From Sellimonas caecigallum (GTDB lineage: Bacteria > Bacillota > Clostridia > Lachnospirales > Lachnospiraceae): a stretch of 64,000 nucleotides of DNA. A program made the translations under genes and the position numbers. The notes beneath the pieces were generated by a model. It saw nothing but the letters and a program-made list of their open reading frames with translations. It did no database searches and was not told the origin of the DNA. The stretch lies in assembly GCF_045038405.1 (NCBI RefSeq), contig NZ_CP173660.1:186001-250000 (forward strand), given 5' to 3'. Of the stretch, positions 54,344-63,414 are shown piece by piece. The first letter of the stretch is position 1; every line of letters starts with the position of its first letter.

Positions 54344-56224
54344 ATGAAAAAGACATTACAGAAAATCTATCTTGCTTTGATCCTGATCCTTTTGTATGCG
54401 CCGATCCTCACTCTTGTGGTGCTCTCCTTCAACGCATCAAAGACCCGTTCAAAGTGGGGCGGCTTTACCGGAGAGTGGTATGTTGCCCTCTTTCAGAATG
54501 AATCGATCATGAACGCTCTCTACACGACACTGATCATAGCATTCCTTTCCGCCTTGTTTGCAACTATCCTTGGGACGATGGCTGCCATCGGACTGCAGGC
54601 AACGAAAAAGAAATTACGTTCCGTGTTTCTGACCATCGCAAATATTCCAATGCTGAATGCGGAGATCGTAACAGGGATTTCCCTTATGCTTTTGTTTTTG
54701 GCTTTCAGAATGACCCTTGGATTTACTACGATCCTTTTGGCACACATTACGTTTAACATCCCGTATGTAATGCTGAGCGTACTTCCGAAGCTGAAACAAA
54801 CGGATATACACACTTACGAGGCTGCGCAGGACTTGGGTGCTTCCCCGCTGTATGCCTTTTTCAAAGTAGTATTCCCTGATATCCTGCCGGGAGTACTCTC
54901 CGGGTTTCTCATGGCATTTACCATGTCCCTGGACGATTTCATCATCACACACTTTACAAAAGGACCTGGGGTAGATACCCTGTCCACAAAGATCTACAGT
55001 GAAGTCCGAAAGGGGATCAAGCCGGAAATGTACGCGCTCTCTACCCTGATGTTTGTGACTGTGCTTTTCCTGCTCGTTCTCATCAACACAGCTCCGCCAA
55101 AGAAGCTGACAAAAGAAGAGCGTCAAAAACAACGTAAAGCCGTGCGGATCAGCCGAACGATTTTCCGCAAAGTAGTCCCAGCAATGCTCGTGATCGTCAT
55201 TGTTGCCGGAGGATTTTTCTACAACTCCAAACAAAATTTTGCAAATGGCAGCAACCGCGTTATCGTGTACAATTGGGGGGAATACCTGGATCCGGAAGCC
55301 ATTACCATGTTTGAGGAAGAGACCGGTATCGATGTCGTCTACGAAGAATACGAGACAAATGAGATCATGTATCCGAAGGTCGAGTCCGGCGCCATCGCGT
55401 ACGATGTCATCTGTCCGTCCGACTATATGATCCAGCGGATGATAGACAATGATCTCCTTGCAAAAATCAACTTTGACAACATCCCAAATATCAAAAATAT
55501 CGGACAGACATACATGGAACAGTCCCGTCAATTTGACGCGAACAATGAATATTCCGTCCCTTACTGCTGGGGAACTGTAGGGATCCTCTACAATAAGAAG
55601 ATGGTAAAAGAGCCGATTGAAAGCTGGTCTGTCCTCTGGGATGAAGACTACAAAGACAGCATTCTCATGCAGGACAGCGTCCGGGATGCATTCGGTGTCA
55701 CATTAAAATATCTTGGATACTCCCTGAATTCCACAGACCGTGATGAACTTTATGAAGCGCAGGAGCTTCTTATAGAGCAGAAACCTCTCGTTCAAGCATA
55801 TGTCATCGACCAGGTCCGTGACAAAATGATCAACAATGAAGCTGCCATCGGCGTGATCTATTCCGGGGAAGCAATCTACTGTCAGCAAGAAAATCCGGAT
55901 CTTGAGTACGTGATCCCGAAAGAAGGTTCCAATATCTGGATCGATTCCTGGGTTATCCCGAAAAATGCCCAGCACAAAGAAAACGCAGAAAAATTCATCA
56001 ATTTCCTCTGCCGCCCGGATATCGCGCTGATGAATTTCGAATTCATTACTTACTCCACTCCAAATACGGCAGCCAGGGAACTGATCGAAGATCCGGCAAT
56101 CCGCAACAGCCGGATTGCATTCCCGGATGCTTCCGAGTTGGAAGGCTGCGAGACATTTAAGTTCCTGGGAGATAAAAATGACCGCATCTATAACGAACTT
56201 TGGAGACAGGTTAAATCAAAATAA
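54344..56224 (+). CDS. potCD: Fused polyamine permease and substrate-binding protein
   Basis: 626 residues. The N-terminal ~255 residues are a PotC permease with six membrane segments and the EAA loop EAAQDLGASPLYAFFKVVFP. A basic linker and another membrane helix (about 277-296, VVPAMLVIVIVAGGFFY) lead to a PotD-type binding domain (about 305-626) that opens VIVYNWGEYLDPEAITMFEE and ends in SSELEGCETFKFLGD. The binding domain is therefore tethered rather than lipid-anchored. The frame is open throughout, so this is not a sequencing join. Confidence 0.94.
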   Translation: MKKTLQKIYLALILILLYAPILTLVVLSFNASKTRSKWGGFTGEWYVALFQNESIMNALYTTLIIAFLSALFATILGTMAAIGLQATKKKLRSVFLTIANIPMLNAEIVTGISLMLLFLAFRMTLGFTTILLAHITFNIPYVMLSVLPKLKQTDIHTYEAAQDLGASPLYAFFKVVFPDILPGVLSGFLMAFTMSLDDFIITHFTKGPGVDTLSTKIYSEVRKGIKPEMYALSTLMFVTVLFLLVLINTAPPKKLTKEERQKQRKAVRISRTIFRKVVPAMLVIVIVAGGFFYNSKQNFANGSNRVIVYNWGEYLDPEAITMFEEETGIDVVYEEYETNEIMYPKVESGAIAYDVICPSDYMIQRMIDNDLLAKINFDNIPNIKNIGQTYMEQSRQFDANNEYSVPYCWGTVGILYNKKMVKEPIESWSVLWDEDYKDSILMQDSVRDAFGVTLKYLGYSLNSTDRDELYEAQELLIEQKPLVQAYVIDQVRDKMINNEAAIGVIYSGEAIYCQQENPDLEYVIPKEGSNIWIDSWVIPKNAQHKENAEKFINFLCRPDIALMNFEFITYSTPNTAARELIEDPAIRNSRIAFPDASELEGCETFKFLGDKNDRIYNELWRQVKSK

Positions 56225-56242
56225 AAAAGGAATCTGCTAAAT

Positions 56243-57169
56243 ATGATCCGAGAATTCACTTACCATATCACAGAACAGGATATACAGAAAGCGCCTTCTG
56301 GCGCACTTCTTACGATCCAAGGCTTTTTAAAAAGCCTTGGATATTCTCATTCTGTCATTGTTTCTCTGAAACGCACGCCGCAAGGCATCGTAAAAAACGG
56401 AGTCTGGGCAAGAACCGGAGATGTACTTCACGCGTCGGACACTCTTCAAATCCGTATTGAGGAGACGCTCTCCTCCGCCAACATTGTCCCCATCCCTCTG
56501 CCTTTTCCTGTTGTTTACGAAGATGCTGATCTGCTTGTCATCAACAAACCGTCCGGAATGCCGATCCATCCTTCACAGGGAAACTATGACAACACGCTGG
56601 CAAATGCAGCCGCTTACTACTATCAACAGAAAAAGGAGCCTTTTATCTACAGGTGCATCAACCGTCTGGACCGTGATACAACGGGCCTTCTTATTCTGGC
56701 AAAACATTCTTACAGCGCCTCCCTTCTATCCCAAATGGTGGCAAACCGAGATATCCACCGTGAATATCTGGCTGTTGTCAAGGGCAAAACCGAACTGTCC
56801 GGTGTTGTGGAAGCCCCTATCGGCAGGAAGGAAGGCTCTACGATCGAACGCCAGGTAGATTTTGAGCATGGAGACTATGCTCGGACTATATATCGGCGGC
56901 TGTACTGTGAGGGAGGATACTCCCTGCTATCTCTCTCACTGGACACGGGACGCACACATCAAATCCGGGTGCATATGAACTATATCGGCCATCCTCTGCC
57001 CGGAGACTTTCTATACTGTCCGGATTACACAAAAATAAGACGGCAGGCTCTTCATTCCTACCGTCTCTCTTTTCTGCATCCCATTACAAAGGAAGCGCTT
57101 TCCTTTACGGCTCCGCTCCCTGACGATATGCGTGCTTTCTTTACACTTCAAAACATCCCCCTCCGATAA
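56243..57169 (+). CDS. RluA-family pseudouridine synthase
   Basis: 308 residues. A short N-terminal S4-like part (about 1-70) precedes the catalytic domain with the aspartate in INRLDRDTTGLLILAKH near residue 142; DTGRTHQIRVHMNYIGHPLPGDFLYCPD follows. It modifies uridines in rRNA or tRNA; target unknown. Last gene after pot, and its end overlaps the nucleoside kinase by 29 bases tail to tail. Confidence 0.9.
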   Translation: MIREFTYHITEQDIQKAPSGALLTIQGFLKSLGYSHSVIVSLKRTPQGIVKNGVWARTGDVLHASDTLQIRIEETLSSANIVPIPLPFPVVYEDADLLVINKPSGMPIHPSQGNYDNTLANAAAYYYQQKKEPFIYRCINRLDRDTTGLLILAKHSYSASLLSQMVANRDIHREYLAVVKGKTELSGVVEAPIGRKEGSTIERQVDFEHGDYARTIYRRLYCEGGYSLLSLSLDTGRTHQIRVHMNYIGHPLPGDFLYCPDYTKIRRQALHSYRLSFLHPITKEALSFTAPLPDDMRAFFTLQNIPLR

Positions 57170-58808
57170 ATTCCCTCAAAAGGGAATTTGCGGGGATGTT
57201 ATCTGAACCGATTCCCAGAAAATAATCCAGAAATTTCAAAAGTCTCTTAGCTTCCGGATATGCCGGAGTGTCAGGGCAGATGCCAAACAACAGCGGCTCC
57301 ACGTATTGCTTTAGCACAGCCAGCTCATAGATCAGGGCGGAATTGAACATGATATCCGCCTCTTCCTGGTACGGGAAAATATTTCTCTCCTCCCCTCTTC
57401 TCACGGAATACCACATGGCGATAGTCCTGTCTGCCGGCGTTCCTCTCGTCCTTGCATCTCTCACAATCCTCCGTATAAGACGTCCGTCTGTTGTCGGGAT
57501 TCGGTTATGTTCATCAACATTCAGCTGTGTCAGAGCACTGATGTAAATGCGGAATTTGTTTTCCCCCGGAAGCATCTTTGTAAGCTCTGGATTCAGACAA
57601 TGGATCCCCTCTATCACAAGGATGTCATTCTCTTCCATCCGGATTCTGTGACCGTTATATTTGCGCTGTCCGGTCACGAAATCAAAGGTAGGGATCTCCA
57701 CTTCCCTGCCTTCCAAAAGCCCCCGCAAATCTTCGTTAAACTGCTTTATATCAATAGCTTCGAGACATTCAAAGTCATAATTCCCTTTCTCATCCTTGGG
57801 CGTATGCTCTCTGTCCACGAAATAATTATCCACAGCCAGTGGATGCGGCCTCATCCCATTTACCCGAAGCTGAATGGACAGCCTGTGCGAGAACGTTGTC
57901 TTTCCGGAGGAGGACGGTCCCGCAATAAGAATAAATTTGATATTTTTCCGGTTTTTGATCATCTCGGCAATCTCGGCGATCTTCTTCTCCTGCTGTGCTT
58001 CCTGCACAAGCACCATATTCTGTGCCCCGGCCCTCGTAATTTCAGAATTCAACGCCCCGACTGTCTCAATCCCAAGCATATCTCCCCATTTTGTAGACTC
58101 CTTCAGCACGTCAAATAATTTTTTCTGCGGCCGAAAAGGAGGAACAATTCTAGGATCCTGCAAAGTCGGCATTTGGATCACAAATCCCTCGTCATACAGA
58201 TGCAGGGAAAAATACCGGAGATATCCGGCGCTTGGCACCATGTATCCATAATTGTAATCCTCAAATCCGTTCATCCGATAAATATTGACTCTGGAACTTC
58301 TTCTATACCGGAAGAGCTCTTCTTTATCGTACATCCCATACTTATGAAAAAGATCGACAGCCTCATCCGTCTGAATGCTCCGTTTGCAGAACGGCATATC
58401 CTCTCTGATGATCTCGATCATTCGGTTTTCAATTTTTTCCAGTATCTCTTCATCGACTTTCCTATTTCCTTCGATAATACAGTATAGTCCCTGATCCACA
58501 GAATAATGGATCCGTACCTTGTCGACGTGTTCATGCCCTAAAGCATCATACACCGCCTTTACAAGCAGAAAGCTCATGCTTCTCTTATATGTCTTATGCC
58601 CAGCGTTGTCCCCTGTCGTCACGAAGACAAGCTCGCAGTCGTGTTCCACTTCTTTGAAAAGCTCTTTCAGTTTTCCATTATCAACAACTAGAACAATGTC
58701 ATTTTCATACATGCTCTGGCGCTCTTTGGCGATTTCCAGATAGGTCGTTCCATCCGGGTAGCATTTCTTTTCTCCGTCCGGAAATGTGACGGTATAAACT
58801 TTCTGCAT
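57141..58808 (-). CDS. Nucleoside (uridine) kinase with ThrRS-like N-terminal domains
   Basis: 555 residues. The N-terminal TGS-like and second-additional-domain-like parts (about 1-250; HYSVDQGLYCI, SMSFLLVKAVYDALG) resemble those of threonyl-tRNA synthetase, while the C-terminal part is a uridine kinase fold with IAGPSSSGKTTFSHRL near residue 295 and LVIEGIHCLNPEL. The family is found in gut Firmicutes; its natural substrate is uncertain. AAAGGAG lies 8 bases before ATG 58808. Last gene of the dnaG group. Confidence 0.87.
   Translation of the reverse strand: MQKVYTVTFPDGEKKCYPDGTTYLEIAKERQSMYENDIVLVVDNGKLKELFKEVEHDCELVFVTTGDNAGHKTYKRSMSFLLVKAVYDALGHEHVDKVRIHYSVDQGLYCIIEGNRKVDEEILEKIENRMIEIIREDMPFCKRSIQTDEAVDLFHKYGMYDKEELFRYRRSSRVNIYRMNGFEDYNYGYMVPSAGYLRYFSLHLYDEGFVIQMPTLQDPRIVPPFRPQKKLFDVLKESTKWGDMLGIETVGALNSEITRAGAQNMVLVQEAQQEKKIAEIAEMIKNRKNIKFILIAGPSSSGKTTFSHRLSIQLRVNGMRPHPLAVDNYFVDREHTPKDEKGNYDFECLEAIDIKQFNEDLRGLLEGREVEIPTFDFVTGQRKYNGHRIRMEENDILVIEGIHCLNPELTKMLPGENKFRIYISALTQLNVDEHNRIPTTDGRLIRRIVRDARTRGTPADRTIAMWYSVRRGEERNIFPYQEEADIMFNSALIYELAVLKQYVEPLLFGICPDTPAYPEAKRLLKFLDYFLGIGSDNIPANSLLREFIGGGCFEV
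57152..57200. other. Two-tier palindrome in the overlapping 3' ends
   Basis: AACATCCCC (57152-57160) pairs with GGGGATGTT (57192-57200), and inside it AAATTCCCT (57168-57176) pairs with AGGGAATTT (57181-57189) around CAAA. Both 9-base arms are perfect. On the minus strand TTTT follows the outer arm, and on the plus strand no T-run follows. It may end or stabilise both converging transcripts. It lies within the kinase coding region and spans the rluA-type stop. Confidence 0.6.
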
Positions 58809-58827
58809 TTCCAACTCTCCTTTCGGA

Positions 58828-59610
58828 TCAGACTATAGAAAAAGGTATTTTTTTTGGCATGGAGAGGAGACATACTTCTCCTTTGAACTGTTCTTCCAGA
58901 AGCTCCTTCACATCTTCTATAAACAAATATTCCAGCCCATAGTGTCCGGCATCGATGATCGAAAGCCCCTGAGCCGCCGCGTCGATTCCTGTATGGTGCC
59001 CAATGTCGCCTGTTACAAGCACATCCGCCCCCTTTTTCAGAGCCTCAGGAATGACACTGCTGCCCGCTCCTGGGCATACTGCCACCTTCTGAATCTTTTT
59101 CTCCCCTCCAAAACAGCGCAGACCGCACAGACCAAACCGTTTCCGAACCCGTTCCGCGAACTCGGTCACAGACACTTCTGTACTCAGTGTTCCGATACAT
59201 CCAATGCCGACTGCCCGGCCATCTTTCTCTCCTGTCACTTCCAGAGGAAGAGCGCCTGTCAGTTCCAGTCTATCCGCTGCAAGCAAGCCCATCCTGCACA
59301 CATCGTAATTGGTATGCATTGCATAATATGCAATATCCTTCCCAAGTAGTGTTAAAATCCTTTTTCCGATGAAATCTCCATCAGTAATCCGCTTTACAGC
59401 GCTAAACAAAAGTGGATGGTGGGAAATGATCAGATCCACACTTTGTTTTACTGCAGTTTCCACTGTCTCATCATCCACATCCACAGTAATGAGGACCTTT
59501 TTTACTTCTTTTTCTTCTCTTCCCAGCAGAAATCCGCTGTTGTCCCAGTCCATGGCGTATTCTTCCGGCGCCAGACCAGTTAGTATTCTTCTGATCTCTC
59601 CTGCATTCAT
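58828..59610 (-). CDS. NIF3-like dinuclear metal protein (DUF34)
   Basis: 260 residues. The metal-binding histidines are visible in LIISHHPLLFSAVKR near residue 66, MHTNYDV, and TGDIGHHTGIDA. GAGSSVIPEALKKGADVLVTGD is the C-terminal core. Role disputed (GTP cyclohydrolase-like or stress related). It follows trmK by 14 bases, the usual arrangement. Confidence 0.9.
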   Translation of the reverse strand: MNAGEIRRILTGLAPEEYAMDWDNSGFLLGREEKEVKKVLITVDVDDETVETAVKQSVDLIISHHPLLFSAVKRITDGDFIGKRILTLLGKDIAYYAMHTNYDVCRMGLLAADRLELTGALPLEVTGEKDGRAVGIGCIGTLSTEVSVTEFAERVRKRFGLCGLRCFGGEKKIQKVAVCPGAGSSVIPEALKKGADVLVTGDIGHHTGIDAAAQGLSIIDAGHYGLEYLFIEDVKELLEEQFKGEVCLLSMPKKIPFSIV

Positions 59611-59624
59611 ATCATTTCCTCCGT

Positions 59625-60347
59625 TTATTCCCTGGTTCCTTTTGCGGAAAAGGCGGACTTTGCTTTCTCAAGTATCGTGATCTCTTCTTCCAGATTACGG
59701 ATCCTTTCCCGTATCCTATCCGGTTTTTCTGCTATCTCAAACAATTCCTCGCGAATCCGTGTCTTTTTCGCCCACTCCCGTTCCAGGAAAGACCAAAGCA
59801 CCTGATCTTTCTTCTCCAGAAGGCATCTTCCGAACAGATACTCCTCCTCCCGATACGGCTGCGTCTCCTTCTTTCCTGGTATCGCCCTCAGCATAGGATA
59901 ATATTTGCCATCTTCATATACCATATTCTCCTCATCGATAAAAAATCCGTTTTTGATCAGAAATCTTCGCACCTTTCCAATCTCAGACTGAGGTTGAAGA
60001 ATACACTCTTTCAAAGATGCCGCTACTTCAGGGCTGTCTGACAATATCTTTATAATAAGAGCGCCGCCCATTCCGGCGGCGACCATACTCTCTGTTTCTT
60101 TCACATCCAGTTCTTTCAGACCGTCCGACTTTCTTGTCTTTATTTTGCTGCAAAGTCCGTGTTCCTGAATATGTTCCCGGGCCCGCATAAGGGGCCCATC
60201 GTTGATATCCATCGCGATTGCGGATGGAATTACTCCCTTCTCTACAAGGAAGATCGGAATATAGCCATGATCTGTTCCGACGTCCGCAAGACGCATCCCT
60301 TTCGTCACGAGAGACGCAACCGCTTCCAGTCTCTTTGACAATTCCAT
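59625..60347 (-). CDS. trmK: tRNA m1A22 methyltransferase TrmK
   Basis: 240 residues. The SAM motif ADVGTDHGYIPIFLVEKG lies at about 22-39, IAMDINDGPLMRAREHI and MVAAGMGGALIIKIL follow, and the C-terminus is a helical coiled coil. It makes m1A at position 22 of tRNA. It directly follows rpoD by 9 bases, conserved in Firmicutes. Confidence 0.94.
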   Translation of the reverse strand: MELSKRLEAVASLVTKGMRLADVGTDHGYIPIFLVEKGVIPSAIAMDINDGPLMRAREHIQEHGLCSKIKTRKSDGLKELDVKETESMVAAGMGGALIIKILSDSPEVAASLKECILQPQSEIGKVRRFLIKNGFFIDEENMVYEDGKYYPMLRAIPGKKETQPYREEEYLFGRCLLEKKDQVLWSFLEREWAKKTRIREELFEIAEKPDRIRERIRNLEEEITILEKAKSAFSAKGTRE

Positions 60348-60356
60348 ATATTCCTC

Positions 60357-61511
60357 CTAATCCAGGTAATCTCTCAGTTTTCGGCTTCTGCTTGGGTGGC
60401 GCAATTTTCTGAGTGCCTTCGCCTCAATCTGACGGATACGCTCTCTTGTGACATCAAACTCCTTGCCGACCTCTTCCAGCGTCCTTGCACGGCCATCATT
60501 CATGCCAAACCGAAGTCTCAGCACTTTCTGTTCTCTGTCTGTAAGTGTGTTCAGCACTTCACTCAGCTGCTCTTTCAGAAGGGTCGACGCTGCTGCCTCG
60601 GCTGGTACCGGAACATTGTCATCCTGGATGAAATCTCCAAGATGGCTGTCTTCCTCCTCTCCGATCGGTGTCTCAAGGGAAACTGGTTCCTGAGAAATCT
60701 TCAGAATCTCACGCACCCTGTCTACCGGCATGTCCAGTTCTTTTGCAATCTCTTCCGGCTGCGGCTCCCTTCCCAGTTCCTGAAGAAGCTGGCGGGATAC
60801 CCGGATTAATTTGTTGATCGTTTCCACCATATGGACTGGGATACGGATCGTTCTTGCCTGGTCTGCGATCGCTCTCGTGATCGCCTGGCGAATCCACCAT
60901 GTAGCGTAAGTACTGAACTTAAATCCCTTCTGATAATCAAATTTCTCCACTGCCTTAATAAGACCCAGGTTTCCTTCCTGAATCAGGTCAAGAAAGAGCA
61001 TTCCACGCCCCACATAACGTTTCGCGATACTTACCACAAGACGTAAGTTTGCCTCTGCAAGACGTTTCTTAGCGCTTTCGTCGCCTTCTGCCATTCTCCT
61101 TGCCAGATCGATCTCTTCCTCCGCGCTCAGAAGCGGTACCTTTCCAATCTCTTTTAAATACATCCTCACCGGATCTTCAATGCTGATTCCATCCGGGACA
61201 GAGAGATCGATCTTCTCCATATCCACTTCGTCCTCTTCGTCCGAAAGGATCAGATCATCAATATCTGCATCCAAGTCATCGTCGTTTACCATGCGAAGAA
61301 CGTCGATATTGACGGCTTCCAGATATTCGTATACCTTCTCCATGTGCTCTGTATCCAGTTCCATGTCAGCGAAAAAATCATTGATCTCCTGAATCTCCAG
61401 CACGCTCTTCTTTTTCTTTCCGAGTGCGACCAGTTCTTTAAGTTTCTCTTCAAATTTCGCTACGTTTTCTTCCATGCTTTTGTCCATCCTCTCATCGCTA
61501 GTTTCTATCAT
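60357..61511 (-). CDS. rpoD: RNA polymerase primary sigma factor (SigA)
   Basis: 384 residues from ATG 61511, or 372 from ATG 61475 (MEENVAKFEEKL). Regions 1.2-2 (DPVRMYLKEIGKVPLLSAEEEIDLARR), 2.4 (FSTYATWWIRQAITRAIADQ), 3 and 4.2 (LEEVGKEFDVTRERIRQIEAKALRKLRHPSR) are intact. It lacks the long acidic region 1.1 of enteric RpoD. The first ATG sits 6 bases past the dnaG stop with AGGAT between, so translation could be coupled; I am not sure which start is used. Confidence 0.95.
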   Translation of the reverse strand: MIETSDERMDKSMEENVAKFEEKLKELVALGKKKKSVLEIQEINDFFADMELDTEHMEKVYEYLEAVNIDVLRMVNDDDLDADIDDLILSDEEDEVDMEKIDLSVPDGISIEDPVRMYLKEIGKVPLLSAEEEIDLARRMAEGDESAKKRLAEANLRLVVSIAKRYVGRGMLFLDLIQEGNLGLIKAVEKFDYQKGFKFSTYATWWIRQAITRAIADQARTIRIPVHMVETINKLIRVSRQLLQELGREPQPEEIAKELDMPVDRVREILKISQEPVSLETPIGEEEDSHLGDFIQDDNVPVPAEAAASTLLKEQLSEVLNTLTDREQKVLRLRFGMNDGRARTLEEVGKEFDVTRERIRQIEAKALRKLRHPSRSRKLRDYLD

Positions 61512-61517
61512 ATCATC

Positions 61518-63290
61518 CTAATTTATGGAAATCTGTATCTGTTGCAGTTTCTGCAGATCCTTCTTTGCCTCCATCAGCCGCTGCAGTCCTTTGATATCCG
61601 TCGGATCCAACGCCCGTGTAGCTTCTTCTATGCTGTGATTCTTGACCCGTATCACGGTCTCTTTCAGAGCCTTTTCCTGCTCTTCCTTTGTGGACAGCTC
61701 TTTGATCTTTGTGTGGAATAAAGAGGCCGCTTCTTTATGCTCCTCTTCTTCCGTAAAATAGTTCAAGATCTGGGCCGGATTGAGTCGTCCTGCTTCGTAT
61801 TGTTCATACAGCAGTTCTGCCACTTTCCGGTACGGAACGCCAGGGAAATCTTCCGGCGAAATATATTTCTTAACCTGGGCAAACACTGACATATCTTCGA
61901 TCATCCATGTAAGGAGAATTTTCTGTGACTTCAGGTTCCCATCCTCTTTTTCCCTGTTTCCTTCCGTCTTTTTTGCCCTTTTTACCGGAACGGCAAGGCC
62001 TGATACGACGGCCATCTTCGCCACCAGCTTTCTAAGATTCTCAAAGGAGACTTTGTATGTTTTTGCTACCGCTTCAATGTAATTGTTCCGTTCAATCTCC
62101 TCATCGAATGTCCCGAGTCTTCTGGCCGCTTCTTTCATAAATTCAGTCTTTCCTTCCGGAGAAGCCATATCAAACTGCTTTTCCAACACTTCCAAACTGA
62201 ACATAAATCCGTTTCGTGCTTTTGAAATACGCTCTTCAAATGCCTTCGGACCAAGATTTTTAATAAATTCATCTGGATCCTTATATGGATCCATCCGGAT
62301 GACCTTCGCACTGATGCCGGCATCTTTCAGGATCGGAACAGCTCGAAGCGCTGCTCTTGTCCCCGCTTCATCGCTGTCATATGTCAGATATACTTCCTGC
62401 ACATACCGTTTGATCAATGAGGCATGTCCTGCTGTGAGAGCAGTCCCAAGGGATGCCACAGCATTCGTAAATCCTGCCTGATGAAGAGCGATAACATCCA
62501 TATACCCCTCACACAAAAGAAAATACGGCTTTCTTGTCTGTCTTGCCCGATTCAGTCCATAGAGATTTCTGCTCTTATCAAAAATGGGAGTTTCGGGCGA
62601 ATTGAGATACTTGGGCTTACCCTCTCCCATCACTCGTCCGCCAAATCCGATTACTCTGCTGTTTGCATCCATAATTGGAAACATAACCCGATTCCAGAAC
62701 TTATCGTGCAGACCGTATTTCTCATCCGCACTTGCAAGACCAGCCTGTATGATCATCTCATCCGAATACCCCTTCATCTTCAGATATCGGCTTAGATCAT
62801 CACTGTATTTGTTTGCATATCCAAGCCCGAAATGTACAATCGTATCCTCCGAGAGTTTTCTCCCTGTCAAATACTCATGTGCCGTCTTTCCTTTCTCGGA
62901 TTTTAATTGGGCATAATAATATTTGGCAGCCAGCTTATTGATTGCTAGAAGTGTCTCTCTGATTCCTGCCCTTCTTCTTGCTTCCTGCGACTCGTCTTCT
63001 TTTGGCAGATCCACACCTGCACGCTGAGCCAGATGCTGAAGTGCTTCCGTAAAGGTATAATGTTCATATTCCATAAGAAACGTAAATACATTCCCTCCTG
63101 CTCCACATCCAAAACAGTAATACATCTGTTTATCTCTGCTCACAGAAAAGGATGGAGATTTTTCATTGTGGAAAGGGCAAAGTCCAAACCAGGAGTTTCC
63201 TTTTTTGGAAAGTCTAACGTAGGATGAGATCACATCCACGATATCATTTTTCATCCTCACTTCTTCGATCAGTTCTTCTGAGTAATACAA
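61518..63290 (-). CDS. dnaG: DNA primase
   Basis: 590 residues from TTG 63290, or 596 from GTG 63308. The CHC2 zinc finger CPFHNEKSPSFSV...YYCFGCGAGG is at about 40-70, the TOPRIM motif EGYMDVIALHQAG near residue 260 and YDSDEAGTRAA next. It primes replication. AAGGGA lies 7 bases before the TTG and the YYSEELIEEV start matches close relatives, so I prefer it. First gene of the dnaG-rpoD-trmK-nif3-kinase group. Confidence 0.95.
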   Translation of the reverse strand: MYYSEELIEEVRMKNDIVDVISSYVRLSKKGNSWFGLCPFHNEKSPSFSVSRDKQMYYCFGCGAGGNVFTFLMEYEHYTFTEALQHLAQRAGVDLPKEDESQEARRRAGIRETLLAINKLAAKYYYAQLKSEKGKTAHEYLTGRKLSEDTIVHFGLGYANKYSDDLSRYLKMKGYSDEMIIQAGLASADEKYGLHDKFWNRVMFPIMDANSRVIGFGGRVMGEGKPKYLNSPETPIFDKSRNLYGLNRARQTRKPYFLLCEGYMDVIALHQAGFTNAVASLGTALTAGHASLIKRYVQEVYLTYDSDEAGTRAALRAVPILKDAGISAKVIRMDPYKDPDEFIKNLGPKAFEERISKARNGFMFSLEVLEKQFDMASPEGKTEFMKEAARRLGTFDEEIERNNYIEAVAKTYKVSFENLRKLVAKMAVVSGLAVPVKRAKKTEGNREKEDGNLKSQKILLTWMIEDMSVFAQVKKYISPEDFPGVPYRKVAELLYEQYEAGRLNPAQILNYFTEEEEHKEAASLFHTKIKELSTKEEQEKALKETVIRVKNHSIEEATRALDPTDIKGLQRLMEAKKDLQKLQQIQISIN

Positions 63291-63414
63291 GTCTGTCCCT
63301 TCTTTCACATATGGTCATAATCTCCTACATAAGTTATATTCGACAAAAGGTGGTAATTTCCTTTTTTTACTTCAAAGTTTTTTCGAAATTTTTTTAGTTT
63401 TTCCTACAACTCAA

